A stretch of 64,000 bases of DNA, from positions 8,766,769 through 8,830,768 of the forward strand of contig CM059624.1 in NCBI GenBank assembly GCA_030435675.1. The letters are read 5' to 3'. The position numbers and the translations under genes are program-made. The notes under the pieces were generated by a model that saw nothing but the letters and a program-made list of their open reading frames with translations, searched no databases and was not told where the DNA came from. This document shows positions 46,377-59,205 of this stretch, in pieces. Numbering within the stretch: position 1 is the first letter of the stretch; each line of letters begins with the position of its first letter. The DNA comes from Steinernema hermaphroditum (Eukaryota; Nematoda; Chromadorea; Rhabditida; Steinernematidae).

Positions 46377-48450
46377 ATGCTGCTGTACGACGAGCTGGTG
46401 AAGAAGTCGCTCGGAACGCTGCTCCGAGGGTTCCCCCGTGTTGTACTCAACGTTGATAGACCCATTGTCGACCAGATGATAGAGGATGTCGTCAAGTCCA
46501 ATGGTATGCACGAGGTTCTCTTTCAGTTTCAACTGATGGTGACTCGCAGATGAAGAACTAATCGCTGCTTTCCGAAATGGAGTCATCGAGTATGCTTCGG
46601 AGTTCGACGACAAGCATCAAATGCCGGCATTCACACTGGAGATCTGCTCGCAGTTCTTCTGCACGGTCTCCACAGTCTACTTCGAGAACTCCGCCTCCAG
46701 CTGGCTTGACTTCCTGAAGGACTCGTTCTACGTCTTTCGGTCAAGAGATCTCGTGGGAAGGACGTCATTTGTGACGATGTGGAAGGCTGCGACTGCAAGA
46801 GAACTCACTCGTAGTTTGAATCTCGAAGGTGCGTGGCGCATTTCGTGCAAAGAATAGCTTCCGGGGTTCCAGGTGATCTCCTTAAGTGCTGCACAGCAAT
46901 CTACATGGAAGGCACTGTCCGCAATCACAAATTTGAGCGCGAAGCTCTGTTGGATTTGATCCGACTTCTGATATCGCGGACAGACAGAACAGAAAACGTC
47001 GCTGACACGATTCACAAGGTTATCGATTTCATCGCTTTGGAATACGCGAAGAATGATCTGAGAGAAGGTGACTACGCCGAAGTGACGCATCTTCTGTGTG
47101 AAGATAAGGACTATTTGTCAGCGGAGGTCTGTCAAGAACTGGAGGCAAGCTTGTGCGCAAACACACGAATTACCGCAAATGCCGTTGGACTTCTCCGCAA
47201 CTTAGAGTAAGCTTGCGAATCTTTCACTTCTAAGTCGTCGTAAAACTTTTCAGAGACTGTGGTAAAATTGCGAAGGTCGATAGAATGTCGCCAGTTCTGA
47301 GTGCGCGGGTGCGGGATGCATTGGATGCCGACAGAGCCAAACATGGAGATGCCGAAGCGTTTGAGGCGATTTTGCTAACGTGCCACGAGCATCTGGACAA
47401 GTTCGCCGAAGCTCTGGAGGCTGCGCACCTCTATCCGGAAATGGTATCAATGGTTCTCTTCCGATGACACTTTTCCGCTCTCCTTTCAGAAGGAGGCGAT
47501 AAGGAATGAGTGCCTCCGACGATTGGACTCGATCAGGAATGGACGGAATAGAAAGCACCGGTCAGCAGTTTACTTCGCCTGCCGCAGGTTCTGTCCAGAT
47601 TTGAATGTTACAAAACAAATCATCGATTTCGACACCGAGTACTTCCTGGTGAGTGTTGATGTATACACTGTCATGATAAGCAATAGTTTTAGAAAAATTC
47701 GAAAGAGCTGCTGAAATTTCTTGGAGTTGGTGATGATCTGTTGCGTCTGAACACAGGAACTGCGCTGGAACCGCTTGTCAGCCGGGCGCTTGCTGATGTA
47801 GCGCTCCCAGCAAATACTTCGGAGTACGGATACTGGGACACTTTTGAGAAAATCGACAACTCTATTCAATGCTTACAATCCATTGCTGCGGTACATCCAG
47901 AACTGATCGGTTAGTGAGCCATTGCCATTCGTCTTAGAAAGTCCCTATTTTAGAGGGGTGCCACAAGGAAGCAATACTAAAGATTCTTCTGAACGAGGAA
48001 GTGAGCCATTATGTCCGCATATCTGCAATTTCGATGCTGTCTTCCTGCTGCCTCCCAGTCGTTCTTGCGCATATCCCAACCTTAATCACAAATTTTGAAT
48101 TAAGGTGAGTCTTCAACAGATTGCGCTGGTTGATCGTTTGATCCTTCAGGCCGGTGCTTCTAAGCCTTTTAGCCAAGAACGTTTCCGAGGATTTAGAACT
48201 CGCGGAGAACTGCTACCTTCTGTATTACCACAGCGATGATGACGGTCTGCTCCAACCTCTGAATTCCCTGTTCGAAGCACTGAAGCTCCAGAACTCTGCA
48301 GCAGTTCATGACAGAGAACCACCGAAGATGCCAACCGCGAAGGACGGAAACACAACGAAAAAGGGTGCAGTGGCGACCCTGGACTTCATTGCAAGGCAGC
48401 TGGAGATTGACCCGGAGAACGGCTTAGGCTCGGACTGTCACGGCGATTAG
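46377..48450 (+). CDS. Alpha-helical repeat-like protein, 585 residues as modelled, unknown family
   Basis: Exons 46377-46503, 46550-46828, 46873-47206, 47254-47443, 47490-47648, 47693-47909, 47954-48104 and 48150-48450 agree in phase, with introns of 44-47 bp. The chain is nearly all predicted helix with regularly spaced hydrophobic positions, as in HEAT or ARM solenoids of importins, exportins and similar scaffolds, but no specific family was recognised. The last 60 residues are polar and probably disordered. The start is uncertain: ATG 46377 lies two bases after a tattctag acceptor, and open frames at 46116-46350 could be further 5' exons; one alternative joins an exon ending at about 46349 directly to codon Leu 46394. 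There is no signal peptide. It is convergent with the RPS6KC1-like gene. Confidence 0.75.
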
Positions 48451-48755
48451 GAACATACGAGTGGGTTTAGAATATTAATTTTTTATTTACAGTTTCAAAG
48501 CGATAAATATTTGAAACCAATCTGATCTGTACAAAGTGAATGACTTGAGGGAAGTCGATTTTTGGGGTTACCTGTCACCATCACTGAAAACTGAGGGAAT
48601 AGTTAGCATTGGGGGACTAGACACTAAGGAATGGATACATTGTGCGCAACATCTTTATGTGAGCTCCACCAGGGAAACGGGGAAGGGTTCAGCGATGTTC
48701 TTTGCGATTTCCGGCGCCGGCGCCTTTTCGGTGCACAATGAGTCAGATGGACTTT
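48451..48755. other. Convergent 3' spacer
   Basis: About 305 bp between the stops of the helical-repeat gene (plus) and the RPS6KC1-like gene (minus). A minus-strand aataaa lies at 48482-48487, 32 bases after the plus-strand stop, so the kinase-like transcript probably extends almost to the other gene. Confidence 0.5.
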
Positions 48756-51700
48756 TCATCTGAAGTATGGGATATGGTTGTGGGCCACCGTTTGGCTATG
48801 CATACGTACACTTTTTGGAGAGTTGCTTCCGATCCCAAAGACGAGGTTCGCACCTGATGCATTCTTGAAATTCGATACTGTAACTTCTGACACGCATTCC
48901 GACTGCTTAGAGAGTACTGTAGCGGAGTCGTACTGTCTCCAGTCAAAGGAGCTAAAGAACGGATGCGCGCGGAGGTCATCGTCCGATAGTCTTTCGCTTG
49001 GATTTTTGATCAAAAGTCTATGAGAGAATTTAGAGGAGATGAGTGAATGTGTAGTCACCTTGTCAACAAATCGTGAGCGGCGAAGCTGATTTCAGCTGAA
49101 GGAGGAATAGGCAGATTACAGATGGCATAATTGGATGGACCATGAGGAGAAACGACGTAGAAGGGAACGCCGCACAGGAGTTCATATAGAATGAGCCCAA
49201 GGGAGTACCTATCGACGGCATCTGTAGTGACATTCTCCACTTGCCAAAGTTCTGAAGAAAACAGAAACTACAGCTGTGCAACACAGAATGAAGTCACCCA
49301 CCTGGTGCACAATACTTCGATTCTCTGGCATTCTGATTGATTGGATGCTCAACATTTGTCCAACGGCTGCAGTAGGTTAACATCAAATTTCCTTCCATAT
49401 CGATAAGCAAGTTTTCCGGCCGTAGATCTCTTAACAATTTACGTTAACAGCAGCCTCGAACCCAACTTACCCGATGATAATGTTTTGTGAGTGCAACAGA
49501 TACAAAGCGCTGGCAAGGCTGGCAACCCAGTGTGCCACGAGAGGCTCTGGGAGAGTTTTACTTTTGGACCATTTGTGGCCAACAGTTAACTTTGTTTTGC
49601 AGTAGTTCAGCGCTTCTTCAATGTTCATTTCAGCACCATCTGCACATTGAAATTACGAATGATTGTTCAACACTTAATCACCAACCTTTCTGGGACAAAG
49701 TGCGTCGGCGTTGTCCTTCTCCCATTCCCAAGTTGATCTTAGCTGGCGCTTCCTCATCAACTTCGACCTTTTCTGGTCGAAGTATTGGGCCCGCTACGTC
49801 ATCAACTGAGAACTGGTCCATCGCAGCGTTGAGAGTGCTATTGCTCAGTACCGTTCGAAACGGTAAGTCTCCAGATCGATGGGCTGTTGGTGCTGGAGAT
49901 GACGTTGGCGATAGGCCAGCAGCCAGCGAAGCAGCTGCATCGACACCGAGAGGACAGATAGCGAGCTCTTCAGCACTGTCAAAACTATCTCGAGTACTAG
50001 CATGTTGCCTCAGAACTGTATCAAAGGCGGCTTCATCTTCATTCTCCAACGGGTCGTAACCCACGGAAAAGCTCACTTTGCGCCCTGAAACGAAAATCAT
50101 TGGGCAAATTTTGAGAAGGAGTTATTAATCACCGGAGTAAACATTTCTATCGACGTTTTCCGGTTCTACGGAGAATGAAACGGACGTAGATGGTTCATCC
50201 CTGTTCATCAGGGTCTCTCGAAGATCGTTGGATTCCTCTTCTCGTTGTGTCGTCAGCTCCAGAGAACACGATGCAAAATATTTACTCTGAAAATAGTCCT
50301 TTGCTATTCGACAGTTAAGCTGCCCAGTACCAGAAATGCCCACAGCAGCCCGCCTTCGATGTATTCGAGAAGAAGAATAATAAAGTTGTCAGTTTCGAAG
50401 AACTTATGCATCTGCACCATATTTGAAACTCCTATTGGGACGATGTTCATGTTCAGTGTGGTTGGCTTTGCTGGGGACTTCGGCTTGCTTGACGATTTCT
50501 CCAAGAACTTCATTACATACTTTGCTCCATCGGCGTCTTCGACGAGAAGAACCCGTTTTGCTGCGTCCAATGATGGCAGAACCTGTGTAAATTTGAAGGC
50601 TTTCAAGGCACTGTTCGATGCTTGGAAGGCGATTAAACTAGGATCCTGTACAAATTACTTATTCAGACATAAACGTAAAATAATGACAACCTGAAGTGAA
50701 ATATTGAGCCATGAATCGATGTCGAAGGTAGTTCCATCGAATGAGAGGTGCACTCTACCGACACGTTCAGCTTTCATTAAGTACTTGACCGTTTTCTTCC
50801 GAACAGCGTTGCGTTTCACGAGGTCACTTTCGAATTGCACTCCCTTAATTTTGGTTCTTTTTGAAATGCATGGGTCTTACCTGCAGAAGTATGTTGACAG
50901 CATTCTTGTAACAATGGAAGGCAAGCTCGTAGGCCTTTTCGGTTTCAGCTCGCTGGGCTGTAGCAATGAAATGGCCAGCCTGCACCAAGTAGTCCACCTC
51001 GGCTATAGAGCCACGAACTGAACTGGATGCACTTCCTGATGGCAGAGATCTGGCTCCCACGCTGCTCACTGCAAACTGTTCACCTCATTACCAACATTTC
51101 GCTGGGTTCACCTGAACTTCTTCGACTCGTGGGGCGCAAAGATTCAGCGGAAATCGAAATGTCACTTCGATTCTGCTACAACGAAAAATGTTCGGGGAAC
51201 GCACTCGAAAGGACTCACAATCGAGAAGTGAGATGTGGTTGTCGGCTCTCGTTCCCGCGAAGCCAGCCTCGGAAACATTCTTCCCAGTAGGGAAGGATTC
51301 TCCGCTACCGATTCTGAATCGAACGGGTTCGTCGTCACCGACGAAAATTCGAAGAAATCGTCGCCGCCCGAAGTTCTCGAATCGCCTACACTGTCATTTG
51401 CAGGTCCTGGCGAATTAAGGCACACCTAAAACGACAAGGTGAAGTAGACAGATACTTTATTGGAAGCAAAGACACACAACACAAATGCCAAACCCCTATA
51501 AACCGTAAAACTAATTTACTTCTTCAAGTGATTCCGATGGCGGAGTCTCCGAAATGACGTCAGGTGTGGCAGTGTACCTAAACGCCTACGCCCCTAGAAA
51601 GAGTGCACACATGTACGAACATACGTTTGGTTGGTTTCAATAGGCTCCGTCATATCGTGGCTGACTTCCATTTCAACGGCTTGCTAAAAATACGGCTTAA

Positions 51701-52252
51701 TTGGAAGATGGAATTAATGGTAAAGCGCACTTGAAAGAAATCTTGGATGAGGTTGCTTTTGCACAAAACGGAACTCTCAAATACGAAATTCAGAAAGCGT
51801 TTGGTCCCCTCAACCCGCTCAATGATAGTGTCAGGCTCTGTCTTCTTGAAGAAACGTGGTTGAGCAAACTCGGGAAATGTACCGTGCAGATAGAGCTGAA
51901 GAAAACAACATGATGATGTCCTTCAATGGACCAGAACAACCTGTTGATGTATCTTTGCCAATTGAGACCACAACCTGTGCAGCTGCCGGAAACGAGTCAG
52001 TAGCGTAAACTTTCGGACCTCAAGTTCTATCCCGTTACGTGGGACTGCCTAAAGCCACGGCTTTGAAAATAGTGCTCAAAACCTATTACAAACCGTGACA
52101 ACCAATCGGTAATCCGTATGTCCTAGTGTGGAGCGCGATTCTATAACATCCGAAACGACGACACTAAATCGCCACTCGTTCGTCTCGCGACGGTATAACA
52201 TCCGACAAAACTCGGTGGGGCAGAGGTTTTCATCGTTCAGAAGCACCGACAT
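48756..52252 (-). CDS. RPS6KC1: RPS6KC1-like protein: PX, MIT and degenerate kinase domains
   Basis: Sixteen exons, 926 residues: 52094-52252, 51941-52048, 51731-51895, 51625-51683, 51520-51577, 51219-51425, 51112-51175, 50881-51068, 50691-50843, 50331-50645, 50133-50286, 49686-50084, 49471-49639, 49302-49429, 49059-49251, 48756-49017. Residues about 28-145 form a PX phosphoinositide-binding domain (RFRQLHRLW, then FPEF). A Ser-rich linker leads to a MIT domain at about 290-365. The kinase domain starts near 400 with VMKF holding the VAIK-type Lys, then has a long insert (about 500-640), as in RPS6KC1. The catalytic loop reads IIIGDLRPENLLID, lacking the His of HRD; the DFG position reads TYCSRW; APE and the C-lobe are kept. 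A pseudokinase acting on endosomes or sphingosine-kinase-linked membranes is inferred from the family. A leader upstream of 52252 cannot be excluded. Confidence 0.88.
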
Positions 52253-53769
52253 TCCAAGCACCGCATTGGTAAAATCGAGTCGATAACACAGCGACGACCG
52301 ACTGCAAATAGTGACACGATCGATGACGAAGTTAACAAATAAGTGGCGTTTATCAAGTGTAAACAACCCCACAAAAGCCACGTACGACGACCAATCACTC
52401 GCAGGCAAATCGGCAACAAAACAACTTCGCAGGGAGGGGCGGATATACAGTTAAAAAGACCGGCGACCAAGTACGGAGGATAGACAAGCTGCATTGTCAA
52501 GAATCGCGCGACGAGCGTAACTTCCGAAGACAAGATATCGATTGCGGAGAGGGGGCGACCTTACAGTCCCCGGTCCTCTGCTCCGCGGCAAGAAGCATCG
52601 CCGAAACGAAGACGAAGATCCCCGACGGGGCGAAAGTGCGCGAAACCGCAGATGATCGTTACTGACGCAAACGGGACAATCTCAGGCAAATCGGTGCAGG
52701 GTCACCAGGGGGAGAGGCAACTTTTGGAAGCGTCCTTTTGGAGGACGTCGACGGAAGTTGAATTCCTTCGGGATGTCAGAGGCCCTTTGTCGTCGGTAAT
52801 TAACGGCGTCAGAGACGCTGTTTGCGGAGCGTCATCGGACGACGCAGCGTTTACTTTGGCGCTTAATTAGAGTTTCTTTTACGGCGCCTAGGGGTTGAAG
52901 GGCACTCGAGGTCGTGTGTCCACGCGAGAGGCGGTGTTATGCTAATTCTGGGTGCAGCTGGTGCCCGGAGACGACAAGAAGTAGCCGCTGAATGGTCACT
53001 CGTTTCAGATACGCCTTTGAGGGCATTTCTTCTGTCGGTCGTTCGCCACCATACTCCTCTGAGAGCGAGCCGGGCACTCTCCAGGCCCGCGAGGCGTCGC
53101 CTTTCCCGGTCGGAGTTTTATTTCTGCGCGTTGAACAGTAACGACGTGATTCCCTCCGTGCCTCGGTGGTCCTCGAGGCGTCAGTCCGGGGCTTCGTGGG
53201 GCGTTCGCCGGGCAGCGTCCGGGTCCTCACCTTCCCTGGTGAAGATGCAGTGGACAAAGACGAACAGAGGTCACCTGCGCGCACCTAACCGTTCGTCGGC
53301 ATGATTGCTATTCATTTATGCAAATACCGTCGCCGTTGTATCGATTCGACCGTCCTCGCCGTCTTCTTCGTTACCCACTCGCCGACTCCTTCGAGATGAT
53401 CATCAGGTGGCCCCGGTGGTCGTCTTCCGCCCCGAACATTAATCGTCGGTTCTTGAGGGCATCCTTTCAGCGCATTCTTCTGCACCGAGGCGCAATTGCC
53501 AGCCGCTTAATTAACTGTGCTTCTTATGAATCGCGCTTTTCCGCCGTCGCTTTACAACGCCCTCGTTGATTCGAGATTTGTTTACATCGCCGACGGCAGG
53601 ATCCACCGCCGATCGTCCTCCAATTGTTTATGTTTATTCCGTTTTTTGGCACTTCCGAAAGCGCTTCATCCTCGCGACGCGGGTTCCGTTTTTACGTTCC
53701 TCCAGGGACCATTTGATTCTGTTTTTGCGAACAGCGCCTATTTTGAGAAACCGGAACCACGCCAGCAGC
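52253..53769. promoter_or_regulatory. Divergent intergenic region before par-6
   Basis: 1.5 kb between the starts of the RPS6KC1-like gene (minus) and par-6 (plus). Open frames on both strands overlap and none is convincing. AT-rich homeodomain-type sites (gtaattaacgg, cgcttaattag, ttaattaac) are scattered through 52.8-53.5 kb. Confidence 0.4.
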
Positions 53770-55340
53770 ATGAGTGGGAGGCCATCGAACTGCGCCCTTC
53801 GGGGGTTCAAGTCGAACTCCGAATTTGATGCCGCCAAAGGAGTCCAGGTGAGGAGCTCTTCTGAAGGGGGTACGGTCGACGTCGCTTCAGGTGGTGGCCA
53901 TTGCTGTGAAGTCGAAATTCGGCGTCGACTACAGACGCATCCTCCTCCGCTTGGAGCCGCTCGAGCAAACGTTCGACAACTTCGCGGCAATCATAAAGGA
54001 ACTGCACGAAATCGTCTCGGGGAAGGCCGGAATCGGCGACGAGTTCGTCCTCTCCTACACCTCCGGCGACGGCGACACGCTCCCGATCTCCAACGATGAC
54101 GTAGGAAGCGCCTTCCGAGCTCGTTTAGTCACTTTCTTCTTCAGAATCTTCGAGTTTGTCTTCATTCTCCTCTGGCGCTCCTCCGAGTCACTATCCAGCG
54201 CCGGTGCGAATCGCACGAGGAGCAGCTGGGGTACGGTAGCTCGGCGCGAACGCGGAAAAAGAGCCGCGTGCTCATCTCGCAGCCCTCTGACTTCCGACGC
54301 GTCTCTTCGATCGTCGACGCCGACATCCTCCCGCACCAATTTCGTCGCGTGAAACTCTGCAAGTACTACACCAACAAGCCGCTCGGGTTCTACATAAAAG
54401 AAGGTGGGAGCCTTTGGCTGGGAGTCCTCTGAACCTTTGCAGGCTGGGCCGAGCGGATCACACCTTGGGGCATCATCCCCACCCCCGGCATCTTCATCAG
54501 CCGACTTCTCGAGAACGGCCTCGCCGCTTCGACGAATCTCCTCTCGAAAGGCGACGAGATCCTGGAAGTCAACGGAATTGACGTAAGGCATTCTCTTTCG
54601 GTCCGAATTCCAGCAAAGGACTTAGACAACGGGGAAATCGATTGATCAAGTGACGGACATGATGCACGCGAACGCAAAAAACCTCATCCTGACCGTCAAG
54701 CCTATCATCCAGACGCATCTCACCCTCCGCATTCCGCCCGCCTACTTGGCCCCGCCTTCCTACGGATCTCCGGATCCCTACTTCAACCCCCTTGCACCCC
54801 ATCCAACAGGGGAAGTTGCCTACCCCTACCGTATTCGCAACTTTGATCAGTCTCCGAACGAAATGAATCGACGGATGGCGAAGAGCGTCCTCATCGAAGT
54901 CGATCCCGTCTACAAACCCCCTGGGTACCGGTGTGTTCAAGGCTCCATTTTCCTTCCAATTCTCATCTCCTTACAGGTATCACAACGAAAGACTGCGGAA
55001 TTCGTCACAATACTCGAGCGGAGGAGACCGGAGTTCCTCCTCGAAGTCCACCAGTGACCGATACACTCCACAGGACGCGCCCTCTGACGCATCCCAGGGT
55101 CGACAGTACGGCTCCCTCTGCACGGCCTCGCTGGTGAACGGCCACAAGACCTCCTTCGAGACGTTCTCCAGGAACAGCACCTGGAGAGTGTCGGACAGGG
55201 TGAACCCGGCTTCCACACGCCCCCCTCGAAGCGTCTTCCGGAACGGAGACCACCACAGAAGACCCTACAGCGTCCACTTCGATTCAGTGGAGCAAAGCGG
55301 GAGGAGTGCGAAGCCGCCCTCGAACATCACTGTCTTCTAG
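53770..55340 (+). CDS. par-6: Partitioning-defective protein 6 (PAR-6)
   Basis: PAR-6 is the adaptor that links Cdc42 to atypical protein kinase C and PAR-3 at the cell cortex to set polarity. Exons 53770-53847, 53891-54100, 54145-54403, 54443-54582, 54626-54930 and 54977-55340, 451 residues. A PB1 domain begins at about residue 30 ([11 protein letters not shown], then SNDD), a semi-CRIB follows ([15 protein letters not shown]) and a PDZ domain with PLGFYIKE as its carboxylate-binding loop and [10 protein letters not shown]. After [20 protein letters not shown] the tail of about 150 residues is Ser/Arg-rich and variable. The start fits family length. A polyadenylation signal lies near 55400. 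The tail exon contains no known motif. Confidence 0.95.
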
Positions 55341-55643
55341 AAGTGTGCGCTGTAAATACGAAGTCAAATCCGGGTCCCTTCCTCGACAAAACACATGCAA
55401 ATAAATCGATCGTGTCCTGTCCGTCACTGCACCCTAACCAGAAAAATTTTATACACTTTGTGTAAGACGATTCCTTTCTAAAACGCTATTAGCAATTCCA
55501 GGATTTGGGCAGTCCTAAACGATAACAAAACATCACACATTAAAGTGCAATTCCTCCAAAATCTGGATGCCCTTTGTAAGGCGATGATCCTTGGCGTCAT
55601 TCGTTTGTGTTGACACAGCGATAAGTCTCAGCCGCGTTCCTCG
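55341..55643. other. Short spacer, par-6 to fucosyltransferase
   Basis: 303 bp on the same strand as both neighbours. It holds aataaa near 55400 and then AT-rich sequence with no promoter motif visible. The spacing is compatible with separate genes or with an operon-like arrangement. Confidence 0.4.
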
Positions 55644-56920
55644 ATGACGAAAAGGAAATTTTTCGTTTTCCTTCTCTTGTTACTGTCTGTTTATGTTTGC
55701 CTAATCCGCCTTTCTGCTCCATCCAATCAGAATGAGCCCTCGAGGATCCCGCTGATTACCATCCATCGCAGCTCTGAAGCGAGTCGAGGCTATCTGGAGC
55801 GCTCCTTTTACCCTCAGTTCAATGTTTCCTTCGAACGTTGCAACTGGAAATGCGCCATCAGCTTCGACCAGCAGACGATTTCCTCGTCTTCTGCCGTCGT
55901 CTTCGAAGCGAGGCAAGCGGACCGTAAGTGTTGTTGGCGACGATTTGTCCTGAAACGGGGCTCTTCTTTGGCAGACGTCCCTGATCGTGCTGCAGCGGAT
56001 CAAATCTTCGTCTTCTTCTCTCTTGAGTCCCCAATGTTTCCTGGGGTCAGAAGGAAACTACGGAAGTACGGTAGTTCTTCGTCCCCTATACTTCGATGTT
56101 AAGCCTCCCGAAAGCGTTCTTCAACAGAACGATGACATATCGAAGCGACTCCGACTATCACGTCCCTTACGACAGATTCGAAGTTCCGATCAGATTGCCG
56201 TAGTTTCTGACTTCGCTATTCTAGGAAAGTGGAGAGCTCTACGCTCCCTCGTTCGTCGAGGAAGCAGTTTCTCGGAAGGACGTCGACGTCCTCATGGTCG
56301 TCTCCAAGTGCCACACTCCAGGGAAACGCGAGCTGATGATCGAGGAATTCAGGAAGTGGGGTTCTGCAGCTGACTCGCCCGAAATTGTACAGGTTGATCG
56401 ATGTGCGCTTCCTTGGAGCATGTGCCAAGAGGAATTGCGATGAACATTGCCTTCACGAGAGCGTTATGAAAGCAAGGTTCTACCTGAGCTTGGAGAACAG
56501 CGTCTGTCCCGAATATGTGACGGAGAAGGTGTTCCGGATGAAGGAACTCATCGTCCCGCTTGTCTTTCGGAAAGAAGACCACGAGGCCCTCCTGCCTAAG
56601 AACTCGTTCATCGCGATCGACCAGTTTCGGTAAGGAAGCTCGTCTTCCAAAAGTGTCAATTGCCCAGATCCCTAAAGGACCTGGTTGAGCACCTCCGTTA
56701 CCTCTCTGCGAACCTCACGGCCTACCGCGAGTACTTCGAGTGGACGAGACGGTTCGGCTTCCGGACGAACGACTACAAATCCAGAGCATTCTGCGATCTC
56801 TGTGGGGAACTGCACAACGAGAACCGTCCAGAGAAATCTTACGCGGACATCTGGGAGTGGTGGGGAGCTGGACGGTGTGACAGCAGAGCTTTCCAGAGAT
56901 ATCTTGATAGTTCCACCTGA
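55644..56920 (+). CDS. fut: Alpha-1,3-fucosyltransferase, GT10 family
   Basis: GT10 enzymes move fucose from GDP-fucose to GlcNAc on glycans in the Golgi. Exons 55644-55923, 55975-56065, 56104-56182, 56225-56355, 56393-56629 and 56668-56920, 356 residues. Residues 6-23 are a type II membrane anchor. Conserved features: an FESP-like FSLESPMF, NRTMTYRSDSDYHVPY in the acceptor-side region, VLMVVSKC, and the donor-site signature FYLSLENSVCPEYVTEKVF, followed by PKNSFIAIDQF and the YF-W motif near the C terminus. Three of the five introns are just 37-38 bp, and one (56066-56103) carries tacggta and ends in aag. The chosen joins are the only ones that restore the family motifs. Confidence 0.92.
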
Positions 56921-57363
56921 CCTCTACGAATATAAACGACATCGTTCCCACCCGTGAACACCTCTCCCATTTTGTGACACTGATAAGGGCACCAGGCGAT
57001 CTGAGGTGATTCATCAAGAGGGCTCAACGTCAAACACTCATTGGGGTTTCGAGGAGGAAATTCATGACGTTCCAAAATACTTTCTACGTGCTCCCTCGAG
57101 AATCCCTCGAGGTGGTTCGTGAAATTCCACCGAGTCCAGTGGCTCCTGTGACGACAAATCCACAGACCACCAAACTGAGGGTCCACCGTCGAGGTCACGA
57201 TCGAACAGTTGCTCTCGGGTAGTAACAAAGCTCAGGCCACTTCCTGAATGCCTCCTCTCTCCAAGGGGCATTATCACTTTGAGAGAACCGCTGATAAGGG
57301 AACCCGTTCCAGCCCGTTTTGGCGCACAAACGAACAGCGAACTTCATCCTCCGCTCCGGTTCG
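56921..57363. other. Spacer, fucosyltransferase to F-box gene
   Basis: 443 bp with no convincing exon. Open frames on the minus strand are antisense noise. It holds the 3' end of the fucosyltransferase gene. Confidence 0.4.
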
Positions 57364-58912
57364 ATGAGCATTCAAACGCATTTTGCGCCTGTTCTCCGTC
57401 TTCCCGACGACATATGGACTGTAGTGCTCGAGAGCCTCCACTTCGAGGACATCGTCTCTCTCGGGCGCACTTCCTCCGCCCTCTATGGAGTCTTGACCAC
57501 TTGTCGACCGATCCATTACATAAACCTGTGGTGGGTTCAGCGTGCTCCAAGTCAGTGTTTCTCTTGCAGTTTGCAGAATCATGGAGATCTTGTGAATGTC
57601 AGAGTGACCATGAAGACAAATGACGAACCGCTCACCATGGTGGGTTACTATATTCCGTCTACAGTAAGCGCTGCTCTCAGAGTCCTGAGATGTTCCTTTC
57701 GAAGTTGCGGGCTCTAAGAATTGCTTCACTCCAGATTAGAACCCTTCGACTCGAAGCTTCGAAATGCGGTCTTCTGAAGAGTATTTTGTTCGCAAACGAG
57801 ATAGGAAAATCTCATTTCCGCTATACGGAGAAGGTGGAGATATCGGGCGGAAGTGTCCAAGAGGTGCGTGGAATCGAGGTTGCGCCTTGAAAACTTGGAC
57901 ATTTAGGAGGAAGAGGAGTCGCTTAGACTGTTCTTCAGTAACTTCCAACGCGGAAAAGCAAAACTTATTCTGCGCAAAACGAGAAGGCTATTCGAACTAC
58001 CGTCTTTTCGCTTTGTTGACTGGGTCAAAAGCGGACGACTGGAGGTGCCCTTTGAAATCATCGTTGGGAACCAAATTTGGTCTTCCAGTTCTACGACGGA
58101 GAGATTTCGAGTTCGTTCTTCGACAACTCTGCATTACTCGGACAAAGCGTTTTTGGCGGGAGATACGAGGAAAAGACGACCCTACGCTTACATTGTTCAG
58201 ATGATTTTCAAGAAGAGACCCTAAAAGGAGTCGACAGGCTGATAGAGGTGAGAGTTCATGATGTAGGATACCGAAGGGCGGTTCAGAAGTGGAGGCGTAG
58301 CCCTGACGCGCACATCGGCTCGATCTCTATTGACTTTTCCTCGTCCATCGAAAGATCTCTGCGCAGAGGAAGGTGGAGATCACTAAAAGCGCTAGCAGAG
58401 GGCAAAAGCGAAAGGCAGATGGTCTTCAGAAACGAGCAGAATCGGATAATCGCTCTTTTACTCACAGTAGGAAGAGAAAGAATCGCCATTGCGACTACGT
58501 TCGTGTATGGAAAACTAGAAGTACCACCAGGAACGCATACGGTATCCTCTGAAAAAGGCAAACAAGGGTAACTTTGTATTTAGCTCACGGCTCTGAAGAC
58601 CGTATTTTTGCGAGTGAAAATATGGAGGAAAAGTCGAAACAATGAGGCCACGCAGTGTTCTGAAGACTTCGTGCTCGAACAGTCCGACAAGATTCGATTC
58701 GAGGGGCAGAGGACCGAAGACGACATCACTTGTCGTACGGTAGACGACTCCCATCTTACAGAATACTATTGAGGCCGTTTCAGTACGTCCACTTTGTCGT
58801 ACTGAACGAGGAAACCCGGAAACACTTCGACTGGTCGAAACTCTTCCGCTACGCGATCGATAAGGAATATCAGGGGGCGGAGACTATAGCCCTAAAGAGG
58901 CGGTCCACATGA
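57364..58912 (+). CDS. F-box protein, 417 residues
   Basis: Exons 57364-57534, 57577-57639, 57681-57863, 57907-58044, 58089-58247, 58287-58541, 58584-58739 and 58784-58912, all in phase 0. The F-box begins at about residue 10: RLPDDIWTVVLESLHFEDI. The rest looks like an F-box-associated region: mixed beta strands, Arg/Lys-rich segments and no known repeats, consistent with the large, fast-evolving nematode F-box families. Every intron is a phase-0 in-frame or stop-containing unit of 39-44 bp, so individual joins are less certain than for conserved genes; the 58248-58286 intron might be exonic. A polyadenylation signal lies at 58977-58982. Role: probable Skp1-Cullin adaptor; substrate unknown. 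Confidence 0.75.
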
Positions 58913-59205
58913 TGTAAACACGAGACGTTGTATCAGTTTATTGGATAAAGCTCGATCCCCGATAGGCGGAGATCAAAATAAAGTTGTGATCACACAAGAG
59001 GTGACCGAAGACGTTCTTCTTCGGTTCTTGCGAATTCAGCGAGGTAGTGTCGAACTCGTTCGGTGATCCTGACACGACATTCCTTTCTGAAGGATTTGAC
59101 GCTACTGTCCTATTACCAGATTCACCCGGTTGGCTTCGGATTCTCCCTTTTCCTTTGGATTTCGACCTGTTCTACCGTTTCGTTCTTCAGGTACACGCTT
59201 CCACG
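58913..59205. other. Spacer with F-box polyadenylation signal and ZPR1 leader acceptor
   Basis: aataaa at 58977-58982 ends the F-box gene. A strong acceptor, ctaccgtttcgttcttcag, ends at 59190, just 15 bases before the ZPR1 ATG, and may receive a spliced leader. Such an arrangement is usual for a downstream operon gene in nematodes. Confidence 0.5.
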
